In this document: positions 25,544 to 33,368 of the stretch, piece after piece
How the letters are laid out: each line of letters opens with the position of its first letter
How positions within the stretch are numbered: the first letter of the stretch is position 1
Source: Lachnospiraceae bacterium
Lineage (GTDB): Bacteria; Bacillota; Clostridia; Lachnospirales; Lachnospiraceae
Reading direction: 5' to 3'
DNA: 33,471 bases
Assembly: GCA_016290595.1 (NCBI GenBank)
Contig: JAEEUR010000021.1
Coordinates: forward strand, 1 to 33,471
The notes under the pieces: model-generated
Database searches by the model: none
Seen by the model: the letters and a program-made list of their open reading frames with translations, nothing else
Told to the model about the DNA's origin: nothing
Made by a program: the position numbers and the translations under genes

Positions 25544-26511
25544 AATGAATCCTCCGCGTATTCTTTTTGCAGGAAGCCGCATACCCGGCGAAGGGTCTCC
25601 GGCGCAGCGGCTTCCGGGATCCGGATCTGCAGCAGATCCGCCTCCCGCGTACAGACGGCGCCTTCCGGCAGCAGCACTTCCGGGACGGCCGGGAACGGTC
25701 TGGCCAGAACGGTCAGCACGCTTTCCGGCGAGCTTTTCCGGATGGCGGCGCCAATCAGGCCCGTTTCCGGTTCCCTGGGCGCACAGATCAGCGTTCCGTC
25801 CCCTTCCTCCCAGGTGGAAAGGACCCGGACGGGAACGCCGAAGCGCTTTCCGGCGGCAACGGCACGGGGATGGATGACGGCCGCGCCCCATTTCGCCAGC
25901 GCTTCCATGTCCTCATAAGAGACGCTTTTCCGGTACGGCGCCTCCGGCCAGATCCGGGGGTCGGCGGCGGCTACGCCGGGCACGTCCGTAAAGATCAGCA
26001 CTTCCTTCGCCCCCATGCGGCCGCCGATCTCCACGGCGGAGGTGTCGCTTCCGCCGCGTCCGAGCGTGGTCACGTGCCCGTCCGGCAGGATCCCCTGAAA
26101 GCCGGTCACGACGGGCAGGACACCTTCCTTCAGGCAGGCGGCAAGTTTTTCGCTGCCGATCTCCATGATATCGGCTTCTCCCGGCCGGTCATCCGTCCGG
26201 ATCTCAGCCGTATGCGCCGTAAAAGGCCGCGCCGGGATGCCTGCCGCCGAGAGCTCGTCGGCCACGATGCAGGCCGATATCGTTTCCCCGCAGCTGATGA
26301 GCTGGTCGCGGACGAGCGGATCCGCATCGCTCCGAAGAAGGGAGAGCAGCGTATCCGTGGCGTAGGGGGCGCCCCGGCGGCCCATGGCGGAAACGACCGC
26401 TATGACGGGGCCGGCCGAACGAAGCCGGGCCAGCTGCCGAATGACGGCCTGCCGGCTTTCGGGGGTGGCGACGGAGGTGCCGCCGAATTTGGCTACGATC
26501 AGATCCCGCAT
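25540..26511 (-). CDS. lysC: Aspartate kinase, short form
   Basis: It phosphorylates aspartate, the first step toward lysine, threonine and methionine. The 323-residue protein has KFGGTSV (8-14), GFQGILPDGHVTTLGRGGSD for ATP and aspartate, TDVPGVAAADPR and YEDMEALAKWGAAVIHPRA. Usual aspartokinases are about 400-460 residues with two ACT domains. Here only about 75 residues remain after the catalytic part, room for one poorly conserved ACT-like unit. The start at 26511 gives the family N-terminus and lies 2 bp after the asd stop; a longer upstream reading runs inside asd and lacks support. No internal frameshift is apparent. Confidence 0.92.
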   Translation of the reverse strand: MRDLIVAKFGGTSVATPESRQAVIRQLARLRSAGPVIAVVSAMGRRGAPYATDTLLSLLRSDADPLVRDQLISCGETISACIVADELSAAGIPARPFTAHTAEIRTDDRPGEADIMEIGSEKLAACLKEGVLPVVTGFQGILPDGHVTTLGRGGSDTSAVEIGGRMGAKEVLIFTDVPGVAAADPRIWPEAPYRKSVSYEDMEALAKWGAAVIHPRAVAAGKRFGVPVRVLSTWEEGDGTLICAPREPETGLIGAAIRKSSPESVLTVLARPFPAVPEVLLPEGAVCTREADLLQIRIPEAAAPETLRRVCGFLQKEYAEDSL

Positions 26512-26513
26512 GC

Positions 26514-27530
26514 TCAGATCAGCTCCATTTCTACCATCTTTTCCGCAATCTGCACGGCGTTCACCGCCGCGCCCTTGCGGATCTGGTCGCCGCAGCACCA
26601 GAAGGTCAGCCCCGGCTTGTCGGAAGAGATATCCTCTCTAATGCGGCCGACGAAGATCAGGTCCTGATCGGAGGTGTCCGCCGGCATCGGATACAGCTTT
26701 TCGGCCGGATCGTCCACGACTTTAACGCCGGGCGCCTTCGCCAGAATGGCCCGCGCCTCGTCCGGGGTGATGGGCTTTTCGGTCTCGATAGTGATCGATT
26801 CGGAGTGGGAACGGAAGACCGGCACCCGCACGCAGGTGCAGTTGACCATGAGCTCCGGATCGGAGAGGATCTTCCGGCCTTCCCGGAACATCTTCATTTC
26901 CTCGTGCGTATAGGCATTTTCCTCAAAGAAATCGATATGCGGGATCAGGTTGAAGGCGATCTGGTGGGCAAAGACCTGCGGTGCGATCGCTTCCTGATTC
27001 AGCACCTGCAGGGTCTGCTCCTTCAGTTCGCCGATCCCCGCGATCCCTGCGCCGGATACAGCCTGATACGTGGATGCGATGATCCGTTTGATGCCGACGG
27101 CGTCGTACAGCGGCTTGAGCGGGACCATGGCGATGATGGTGGAGCAGTTGGGATTGGCGATGATGCCGTGATGGTGTCGGAGCGCTTCCGGATTGACCTC
27201 GGGAACGACCAGCGGCGTTCCCTCGTCCATTCGCCAGGCGGAAGAGTTGTCGATGACCAGGCAGCCGCGTTTGACCGCTTCCGGCGCCAGCATCCTGCTG
27301 ACCCCGTCGCCTACGGCAAACAGGGCGATATCGACGCCTTCAAAGGCCTCCGGCCGGGATTCTTCGACGGTGACCGTCTTCCCACGGAACAGGACTTCCT
27401 TTCCGACGTTTTCTCCCACGTCCAGCAGGCGCAGCTCCCGGATGGGGAAATTCCTTTCTTCCAGAGCGCGCAGCATCTCACGGCCGACAGCGCCCAACGC
27501 GCCGGCAACGGCAAGCAAGTATTGTTTCAT
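26514..27530 (-). CDS. asd: Aspartate-semialdehyde dehydrogenase
   Basis: It makes aspartate semialdehyde from aspartyl phosphate with NADPH. The 338-residue protein has the N-terminal GALGAVGREML nucleotide motif (usual form GATGAVG), VIDNSSAWRMDEGTPLVVPEVN, the catalytic cysteine in ANPNCSTI (Cys129), STYQAVSGAG, and the VPVFRSHSESI histidine segment. Length and order are standard. The start at 27530 follows GAGGAGG; an in-frame upstream ATG at 27566 is inside the promoter region. First gene of asd-lysC-hom, and divergent from the LysR regulator. Confidence 0.96.
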   Translation of the reverse strand: MKQYLLAVAGALGAVGREMLRALEERNFPIRELRLLDVGENVGKEVLFRGKTVTVEESRPEAFEGVDIALFAVGDGVSRMLAPEAVKRGCLVIDNSSAWRMDEGTPLVVPEVNPEALRHHHGIIANPNCSTIIAMVPLKPLYDAVGIKRIIASTYQAVSGAGIAGIGELKEQTLQVLNQEAIAPQVFAHQIAFNLIPHIDFFEENAYTHEEMKMFREGRKILSDPELMVNCTCVRVPVFRSHSESITIETEKPITPDEARAILAKAPGVKVVDDPAEKLYPMPADTSDQDLIFVGRIREDISSDKPGLTFWCCGDQIRKGAAVNAVQIAEKMVEMELI

Positions 27531-27587
27531 AAATACCTCCTCTTGAAAACGATTGTACGAAAACAAAGCTGGATCAAACCTGCCTTC

Positions 27588-27616
27588 AGTATACGCCGGG
27601 ATGAAGCATTTGTAAA
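27588..27616 (-). promoter_or_regulatory. Promoter of asd-lysC-hom
   Basis: Minus-strand TTTACA (27611-27616), 17-bp spacer and TATACT (27588-27593). Confidence 0.72.
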
Positions 27617-27635
27617 ATCGATTAAAAAGATCGAT
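27617..27635. promoter_or_regulatory. Candidate operator between the divergent promoters
   Basis: ATCGAT-N7-ATCGAT is a perfect dyad immediately upstream of the asd -35 and 18 bp from the lysR -35. It fits the position expected for a LysR-type activator site. Related CGATTGTACGAAAAC and ATCGTACGAAACG stretches nearby (from 27550 and 27639) may be accessory sites. Confidence 0.4.
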
Positions 27636-27652
27636 AAGATCGTACGAAACGA

Positions 27653-27681
27653 TTGAAAACGGCGCCGGCCTGCCGTATACT
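27653..27681 (+). promoter_or_regulatory. Promoter of the LysR regulator gene
   Basis: TTGAAA (27653-27658), 17-bp spacer and TATACT (27676-27681), about 20 bp before the start codon. Confidence 0.7.
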
Positions 27682-27700
27682 GGCGGCAGGAGGCGGTATC

Positions 27701-28615
27701 ATGGAAATACGGGATCTGAAAACCTTTCTGAAAATCGCGGAACTGATGAATTTTACGCGGGCGGCAGAGGCACTGGGCTATGCCCAGTCCAGCGTCAGCG
27801 CCCAGGTCAAGGCGCTGGAGACGGACGTCGGCGCGCCGCTTTTCAACCGGGTCGGAAAAAACGTGACGCTGACGCAGTTCGGAGAAGAACTGCTGCCCTA
27901 TGCCCGGAGCATCGTTTCCGCTTCTGTGCGCATGCAGACGATCTGGAAGTCGGCGGAGGATCTGGGCGGCACCATACGGATCGGCATGGTCGAATCGCTT
28001 TTCGGCTGCATCATGGAGGAAGCGTTGCTGGCCTATCATCAGTCGTATCCGCGGGTGAAGATCGAGATCAGCGTGGATGCCACGGTGACCCTGAAAGCCC
28101 TGCTGAAAAAGGGGCTGCTGGACGCCGCCTGCATCATCGACGATCCGCATCCGGGCGAAGAGTGGCAGGACTGGTTCTCGGTGGAGACCGATATCGTGAT
28201 CGTGGCGGGGGCGGACCATCCGCTGGCCGGAAAAAAGCGGCTCGGACCGCAGGAGCTGAAGGACCAGGCCTTCGTGCTGATGGAGGATACGGCCCCGTAC
28301 TGCATCCAGTTTTACCGCCTGGCGGCGCCGTATTTCGCGCCGCAGGCCTTCCTGAAGCTTCAGAATGCGGACATGGCCTGCCGTCTGGTCAGCCGCAGCC
28401 GTTATCTCTCCGTGCTGCCGCGCTATGCGGTCTCGCCTTATCTGGAACGCGGAGAACTGGCGGTGCTGCCGGTCCCGGAGCTGGAGCAGTATCAGGCGAT
28501 CCGGCTGGTCCTGCATCCCGGCAAGGTGGCTGCGCCGCAGGTGGCGGGCTTCCTGGATGAACTGAAGGCGCGTCTGTCCGCGGAGAACTTTTCGCGCCGG
28601 CTGCTGAAAACGTAA
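27701..28615 (+). CDS. LysR-family transcriptional regulator
   Basis: The 304-residue protein has the N-terminal winged helix (DLKTFLKIAELMNFTRAAEALGYAQSSVSAQVKALE, residues about 4-40), the linker helix, and a two-lobed effector domain from about residue 90 (GTIRIGMVESLFGCIMEEAL). The ligand cannot be told. Divergent orientation to asd-lysC-hom suggests control of that operon as well as itself, which would be regulation at transcription in place of the missing allosteric domains. I use the ATG at 27701, seven bases after AGGAGG; an earlier in-frame codon at 27653 lies in its -35 box. A hairpin terminator follows. Confidence 0.9.
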   Translation: MEIRDLKTFLKIAELMNFTRAAEALGYAQSSVSAQVKALETDVGAPLFNRVGKNVTLTQFGEELLPYARSIVSASVRMQTIWKSAEDLGGTIRIGMVESLFGCIMEEALLAYHQSYPRVKIEISVDATVTLKALLKKGLLDAACIIDDPHPGEEWQDWFSVETDIVIVAGADHPLAGKKRLGPQELKDQAFVLMEDTAPYCIQFYRLAAPYFAPQAFLKLQNADMACRLVSRSRYLSVLPRYAVSPYLERGELAVLPVPELEQYQAIRLVLHPGKVAAPQVAGFLDELKARLSAENFSRRLLKT

Positions 28616-28618
28616 ATA

Positions 28619-28657
28619 GAGATCCGGCTGCCGTGCCTGTCGAAGCAGCCGGATCTC
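28619..28657 (+). terminator. Bidirectional hairpin between lysR and the ggt remnant
   Basis: A perfect 13-bp stem GAGATCCGGCTGC/GCAGCCGGATCTC with a 13-nt loop. The following T tract is poor (TTATGT), so efficiency is uncertain on either strand. Confidence 0.6.
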
Positions 28658-28681
28658 TTATGTAAAGAGTAGAATAACGGC

Positions 28682-29581
28682 CTATCCGAAGCAGATGCCG
28701 TCGCTGCAGAAGGAGCCGTCGTCCAGCAGCACGCCGCCGCCCCCGTTTTCGGCCCGGAAGGAACTGGCCGGGAAGAAGAGACCGTCGCGGCGGATGATCC
28801 CATTGACCCAGCCCTTGATGACGCCGTACGGCGGGACCTGGCGGATCAGGTGGCCGCGCGCTTCCAGCAGGCGGACGGTATCCGGCGAGAAGCCTTCATC
28901 CATTTCGATGCCCTGACTCTGGGAAAGGCAGCAGACGGAAGGCGCCCGGACTGCCGCATCCAGTCCCAGCCCGTAGTCCAGCACGTTCAGGATCGTGGTC
29001 AGGATACTGGAAATGATGCGGGGACCGCCTGCAGAACCAATGGTCATAAACGGTTCGCCGTTCTGCGTCAGAATGCTGGGCATCATGCTGGAAAGCGGCG
29101 TCTTGCCGGGACGGACAGCGTTGGCCGCGCCGTAGGAGAGCCCCTGCGAGGTGCGGGAGCCGGCCCTGGCGCTGAAATCCGCCAGATTGTTGTTGAGGAT
29201 AAAGCCCCGCCCGGGCACGACGACGCCGCAGCCCCAGTTGTTGCGGATGGTCTGCGTCTGGGAAAGCATGTTGCCGTTCCGGTCCATGACGGTGAAGTTG
29301 GTGGTGCAGCCTTCCTGCGGTACCGCTTCAATGCCGGGCGTGGGCCGGTAATCCTGCGCCAGATCCATGCGGATCCGGCCGGCCAGCTCGCGGCCGTAGG
29401 CTTTGGATGTAAGCCGCTCCAGGTCGATCTTCACAAAATCGGGGTCTCCCATGGCGACGCTCCGGTCGGCATACATCATCTTCATTGTCTCCGTGATGAT
29501 GTGCAGGCCGTCGGCGGAGCCTCTGCCCAGCAGGGCCATATCGAAGTTTTCCAGAACGTTCAGCATCTGGATCATGTGGGC
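28682..29581 (-). pseudogene. ggt: Gamma-glutamyltransferase, 5'-truncated remnant
   Basis: Intact Ggt (about 570 residues, secreted) cleaves gamma-glutamyl bonds such as in glutathione and matures by self-cleavage before a threonine. Here only about the last 300 residues exist. The frame joins the family at HMIQMLNVLENFD (normally preceded by PPSSGG), then has ADRSVAMGDPDFVK, the catalytic-threonine segment EGCTTNFTVMD, NNNLADFSA, PLSSMMPSI and GSAGGPRII. The small subunit is thus complete. The first about 300 residues, including any signal peptide, are missing. The frame stays open upstream only by chance, antisense to a different gene. No start codon or ribosome site fits, so it is probably not made. 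Confidence 0.9.
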
Positions 29582-29875
29582 GGAGACATCCTGCTGACCT
29601 ATCCGAATTCTATCACGCATACGGGCGTCCGGGCGGACGCGATCCCCATGATGATGGATACGGACAAGCTGGCCGTTCAGTGCGCGATCAAGACCTGCTC
29701 GTATACGGGCCGGGAACCGGATATCATCCGGATCCGGGACACCCTGCATCTGAAGGACATCTTGGTCTCCGAGACCATGGCGGCGTATATGAAGGGGGAT
29801 CCGGGCGTGGAGATCCTTTCGGAACCGGAGCCCTGGGCCTTTTCGGAGGATGACAGCGTTCTGGATCCGTGGTAG
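29582..29875 (+). pseudogene. C-terminal fragment of a LarA-like (nickel-pincer racemase/isomerase) gene
   Basis: This is the last 98 codons of an otherwise absent plus-strand gene. They read GDILLTYPNSITHTGVRADA, then MMDTDKLAVQCAIKTC, IIRIRDTLHLKDILVSETM and a tail ending SVLDPW, with the stop at 29873-29875. From memory this looks like the C-terminal part of the LarA/DUF2088 family, enzymes that use a nickel pincer cofactor for 2-hydroxy-acid racemisation or epimerisation; the match needs a search. The 5' part is missing exactly where the ggt remnant begins. The open frame upstream is only the antisense of ggt. It lies 27 bp before alr and was probably its operon leader. Confidence 0.55.
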
Positions 29876-29902
29876 AATAAAGGCATGAGCGGAGCAGATG
29901 CC

Positions 29903-31030
29903 ATGGAAGAATTCAAACGATACAGAGCCTGGGCCGAGATATCCCGGGCTGCCATACTTCATAATCTGGCGCTGGTACGGGAACGGACCGGCGCCAAAGT
30001 CATGTGCGTGATCAAGGGCAACGCCCACGGCCACGGCGCGGCCGCCTGCGGCCGTATTCTGGAAGAAGCCGGCGCAGACGCCTTTGCGGTCGCCTGCCTG
30101 CCGGAGGCCATCGAGCTGCGGGAGGCCGGGATCCGCAGACCGATCCTGATCCTGGGCTGGACGCATCCGGATTCGGCCGAAGAGCTGCTGCGTTACGGTC
30201 TGACGCAGAGCATCCTGGATGAGAAGTACGCCCGGGAACTGGACGCGGCGCTGGCGGAGAGCGGGAAAAAGCTGCCGGTCCATATCAAGCTGGACACCGG
30301 CATGACCCGGACCGGCGTAGATGCGCAGCACGATCCCCGCGCGGCGGCTGAGACGGTCCTGCATATCGACGCCCTGCCGCATCTGGTTGTCCGGGGCCTG
30401 TTTACGCATTTCGCGGCTTCGGACATGCCGGAAAAGGACGCGTACACGGCCTGGCAGCTGGATAATTACAAAGCCGTGCTGGCCGCCCTGAAGGAGCTCG
30501 GCTTTGAGAAAGACGTGCTGCACCATACCGGGAACAGCGCGGCGATCCTGCACCATCCCGACAGCTGGTTCGATATGGTCCGGGCCGGGATCATGCTGTA
30601 CGGCCTGTATCCGACGGACCTGGACACGGCCGACTATCATCTGGAGCGGGCCCTGGCTTTAATGGCCCGGGTCGCGCAGGTGCGTGAGATCCCGGCCGGG
30701 ACCAGCGTGAGCTACGGCTGCACCTTCACTTCGGAAAAGCCGATGCGGGTGGCGGTCGTGACGGCCGGCTACGCAGACTCCTATCCGCGCCTCTTAAGCA
30801 ACCGGGGGGCCTGGGCGGTGATCCGGGGGCAGAAGTGCCCGCAGATCGGCCGGGTCTGCATGGACATGACCATGTTCGACGTCAGCGGCACAGAAGCGGA
30901 GGAAGGCGACGAGGCCATCCTGTACGGACGCGGCGGCATGCCGCTGGAAGAGGTGGCGCGCCTGACCGGCTCCAACAATATCGAACAGACCTGCCTGCTG
31001 ACGCAGCGGGTCACGAAGATCTACGTCTGA
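29903..31030 (+). CDS. alr: Alanine racemase-like PLP enzyme, divergent active-site motif
   Basis: Fold-type III PLP racemase, expected to interconvert L- and D-alanine (or related amino acids) for peptidoglycan. The 375-residue protein has the lysine motif VIKGNAHGHGA (Lys38; usual form VVKANAYGHG, so Tyr is His here), HIKLDTGMTRTGVD, HHTGNSAAI, DMVRAGIMLYG, the second catalytic tyrosine in VSYGCTF (Tyr271), and GRVCMDMTMFDV. I prefer the ATG at 29903, about seven bases after GGAG, over 29885, which has almost no spacing to its ribosome site. It heads a run alr-dmpA-dsd-like. The altered motif could mean broader substrate use. Confidence 0.88.
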   Translation: MEEFKRYRAWAEISRAAILHNLALVRERTGAKVMCVIKGNAHGHGAAACGRILEEAGADAFAVACLPEAIELREAGIRRPILILGWTHPDSAEELLRYGLTQSILDEKYARELDAALAESGKKLPVHIKLDTGMTRTGVDAQHDPRAAAETVLHIDALPHLVVRGLFTHFAASDMPEKDAYTAWQLDNYKAVLAALKELGFEKDVLHHTGNSAAILHHPDSWFDMVRAGIMLYGLYPTDLDTADYHLERALALMARVAQVREIPAGTSVSYGCTFTSEKPMRVAVVTAGYADSYPRLLSNRGAWAVIRGQKCPQIGRVCMDMTMFDVSGTEAEEGDEAILYGRGGMPLEEVARLTGSNNIEQTCLLTQRVTKIYV

Positions 31031-31060
31031 GCACCTGATCTGGGGAAGAAGGGAGACGCT

Positions 31061-32104
31061 ATGGGACTGGAGGCAGGCTGTCCGCTGCGTGTCGGGTACG
31101 GCACGGCGGGACCGAAAAATACGATCGCAGACGTTCCGGGCGTGAAGGTCGGACACGTTACGATCCGTGAAAAAGACGTGCGGACCGGCGTTACGGCGGT
31201 CCTCCCGCACGGCGGGGATCTGTTTCGGGAGAAGGTCCCGGCCGCGGCCGCGGTCATCAACGGCTTCGGCAAAACGATGGGACTCGTGCAGATCGAAGAG
31301 ATGGGGACCATCGAAACGCCGGTGCTTATGACAAACACGCTGAGCATCGGCACGGCGGCCACGGCTCTGATCCGCTATATGCTGGCCCGGGATCCGGAGA
31401 TCGGCGTCAGCACCGGGACGGTCAATCCCGTCGTCTGCGAATGCAATGACGGATACTTAAGCGATATCCGCGGCCTGCACGTGACGGAAGCGCATGTTTT
31501 CGAAGCGATTGAAGCGGCTTCGGATGAGGTCGCGGAGGGCTGCGTCGGGGCCGGCACCGGGATGAGCTGCCTGGGCTTTAAGGGCGGGATCGGAAGCGCT
31601 TCGCGCATCCTGACGCTGGACGGACGAACCTATACAGTCGGCGCGCTGACGCTGTGCAATTTCGGACAGGCGGGGCGTCTGATCGCAGGCGGCAAGCGGC
31701 TGGGCGAAAAGCTCGCGGCGGCCCGGCCGGAACAGGACAAAGGCTCGATCATCATGCTGCTGGCGACGGATCTGCCGCTCAGTACCCGGCAGCTGCGGCG
31801 GCTTTGCCGCCGGGCCGGCGCGGGGCTGGCCAGGACCGGATCCTACTACGGGAACGAGTCCGGGGATATCGCGATCGCGTTTTCAACAGCCAACCGCATT
31901 CCGCATTCGCCGGAAAAGGCCCTGCTTCCCTTTACGGTCCTGCACGACGCTTACATCGATCCGGCGCTGGATCTGGCGGCGGAAGCGGTGGAGGAGGCGA
32001 TCCTGAGCGCGCTCTGGCACGCGGAAACGACGGAAGGACGGGACGGGCATATCCGGCGCTCCCTGCGGGAGGCGCTCGCGGCTCTGCCTGCCGATGAAAC
32101 ATAA
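31061..32104 (+). CDS. DmpA/P1-family peptidase (S58, L-aminopeptidase/D-esterase type)
   Basis: An Ntn-like self-processing peptidase; family members release N-terminal amino acids from small peptides, including D- and beta-amino-acid residues or amides. The 347-residue protein has IADVPGVKVGHVTI near the start, the TNTLSIGTA segment, VVCECNDGYLSDIRG, and the processing site KGGIGSASR where Ser179 would become the new N-terminal nucleophile after Gly178. The C-terminal half (LLPFTVLHDAYIDPALDLAAEAVEEAI) is typical. GAAGGGAG precedes the ATG. No signal peptide is visible. It lies 30 bp after alr and 10 bp before the D-amino-acid-enzyme-like gene, so the three are probably one operon. Confidence 0.9.
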   Translation: MGLEAGCPLRVGYGTAGPKNTIADVPGVKVGHVTIREKDVRTGVTAVLPHGGDLFREKVPAAAAVINGFGKTMGLVQIEEMGTIETPVLMTNTLSIGTAATALIRYMLARDPEIGVSTGTVNPVVCECNDGYLSDIRGLHVTEAHVFEAIEAASDEVAEGCVGAGTGMSCLGFKGGIGSASRILTLDGRTYTVGALTLCNFGQAGRLIAGGKRLGEKLAAARPEQDKGSIIMLLATDLPLSTRQLRRLCRRAGAGLARTGSYYGNESGDIAIAFSTANRIPHSPEKALLPFTVLHDAYIDPALDLAAEAVEEAILSALWHAETTEGRDGHIRRSLREALAALPADET

Positions 32105-32114
32105 GGAGATAACG

Positions 32115-33176
32115 ATGAAGATTCGGGATATTGAAACGCCGGCGATCCTGCTGGACAGGAAGATCATGGAAGAAAACAGCCGGAAGATGGAAGAGATCAT
32201 CTGCGGGACGTCCATGGTCCTGTATCCGCACTATAAATCGCACAAGTGCCTGCCGATCGCGCAGTGGCAGATGGCGCACGGCGCCGGCGGGATCACCTGC
32301 GCCAAGCTGGGTGAAGCGGAAGATCTGATCGAAGGCGGCATACCGCGCGTGGTCATCGCGAATCAGGTCGTGCAGCCGGAAAAGCTCAGCCGGCTGGCGA
32401 AGCTGGCCGGGCGGGCCGATCTGACGGTCTGCGCGGATGCGGAAGAGAACATCCTTGCCCTGGAGGCGGCCTGTGCAGCGAATAATACGCAGCTGTCGGT
32501 GCTGATCGAGCTTGAGGTGGGCATGAACCGCTGCGGCGCCGAGAGCTTTGAGGAGTTTTACGCGCTTGCCCTGCTGACGGAAGAGCAGCCGCATCTTTCC
32601 TTCCGGGGGATCCAGGCCTATGCGGGCCATCTCGCGCATGAAAGCGACGCGAAAAAGCGCCGGGAGACCCTGCTGCGTATCGAAAAGCGCGTGGCGGAGC
32701 TGAAGCGTTACCTGAAGGAACGCGGACTGGCGGTGCGGGAGATCTGCGGCGGCAGCACCGGAACAGCGGCGGATAAACCGAAGGATACGGTCTATACCCA
32801 GCTGCAGGCTGGCAGCTACCTCTTTATGGATACGAGCTACGAACGGCTTGATCTTTGCTTTGAGCACGCGATGAAGATCGCGGCGACCGTGATCTCGGTG
32901 AAGCCGGACCGCATCGTAACGGACTGCGGCGTCAAGTCTCTGACGATGGACCAGTTCCCGCCGCGCTATGAGGCTTATCCGGACGCGGAGCTGTCCTTCA
33001 GCGAGGAGCATACGACGATCCTGGTCCGGAACGCGGGCGCCGCGCTCGGGGATACCCTGTTTTGCATCCCCGGACACTGCTGTACGACGAACAACTGCTT
33101 CGGGAAGATCTATCTGGTCGACGGAGACGAGGTCCTGGCCGAATGGCCAGTCACCAGCCGAGGCAAAGCGCAGTAG
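32115..33176 (+). CDS. D-threonine aldolase / D-serine dehydratase-like PLP enzyme
   Basis: Members of this fold-type III PLP and metal-dependent group split D-3-hydroxy amino acids or deaminate D-serine. The 353-residue protein has the lysine motif PHYKSHK (Lys41), VVIANQVVQPEKL, ELEVGMNRCG, IQAYAGHLAH, ICGGSTGTA and the metal-site motif PGHCCTTNN (His321 and Cys323, as in eukaryotic-type D-serine dehydratase and D-threonine aldolase). The start at 32115 follows AAGGAG by seven bases; an earlier ATG at 32094 overlaps the previous gene and has no such site. The exact substrate cannot be told by eye. Confidence 0.88.
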   Translation: MKIRDIETPAILLDRKIMEENSRKMEEIICGTSMVLYPHYKSHKCLPIAQWQMAHGAGGITCAKLGEAEDLIEGGIPRVVIANQVVQPEKLSRLAKLAGRADLTVCADAEENILALEAACAANNTQLSVLIELEVGMNRCGAESFEEFYALALLTEEQPHLSFRGIQAYAGHLAHESDAKKRRETLLRIEKRVAELKRYLKERGLAVREICGGSTGTAADKPKDTVYTQLQAGSYLFMDTSYERLDLCFEHAMKIAATVISVKPDRIVTDCGVKSLTMDQFPPRYEAYPDAELSFSEEHTTILVRNAGAALGDTLFCIPGHCCTTNNCFGKIYLVDGDEVLAEWPVTSRGKAQ

Positions 33177-33208
33177 AAGAGAGCTGCCTGAGAAGAGAAG
33201 ACAAAAAA

Positions 33209-33237
33209 ATGAGCGGCATCGGCCGCTCATTTTTTTA
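33209..33237 (+). terminator. Terminator of the alr-dmpA-dsd-like operon
   Basis: ATGAGCGGC, 4-nt loop, GCCGCTCAT and seven T residues. A run of A before the stem makes it usable in both directions. Confidence 0.9.
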
Positions 33238-33257
33238 TTGGATAGCCATCCAATAAA

Positions 33258-33277
33258 ACCCCCAGCTATGCAGGGGT
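33258..33277 (+). repeat. Left-end hairpin of the IS200-type element
   Basis: ACCCC and GGGGT pair around a bulged AGC-TAT-GC inner stem. This matches the imperfect palindrome that IS200/IS605 transposases recognise at the left end. Confidence 0.7.
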
Positions 33278-33305
33278 GTTCCCAAAAAGCTTCAGTTTCA
33301 AGAAA

Positions 33306-33365
33306 GGACCTCCTTTGCTATAATGGAAGTGGTCTGCCAACCGCCCAAAACAGCAAAAGAGGTCC
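33306..33365 (+). promoter_or_regulatory. tnpA promoter and ribosome-site-sequestering leader
   Basis: GGACCTCCTTTGC (33306-33318) and GCAAAAGAGGTCC (33353-33365) are complementary at 12 of 13 positions. The right arm contains the AGAGG ribosome site of tnpA. The -10 TATAAT (33319-33324) lies between them, so only transcripts entering from upstream contain both arms and would hide the ribosome site. Confidence 0.65.
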
Positions 33366-33368
33366 CAA

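Noticed and set aside
28850-29875. A long plus-strand frame that could look like a full gene ending in the LarA-like segment
   Set aside because: The first about 240 codons are antisense to the ggt remnant, whose motifs are unmistakable. Only the last 98 codons carry family-like sequence.
29582-30640. The upstream extension of the ggt frame as a fusion protein
   Set aside because: Beyond 29581 the frame is antisense to the LarA-like fragment and alr and has no Ggt large-subunit motif.
31932-33230. A 432-codon minus-strand frame over the D-amino-acid-enzyme-like gene
   Set aside because: Antisense shadow of a gene with clear PLP and metal motifs. No ribosome site or recognisable domain.
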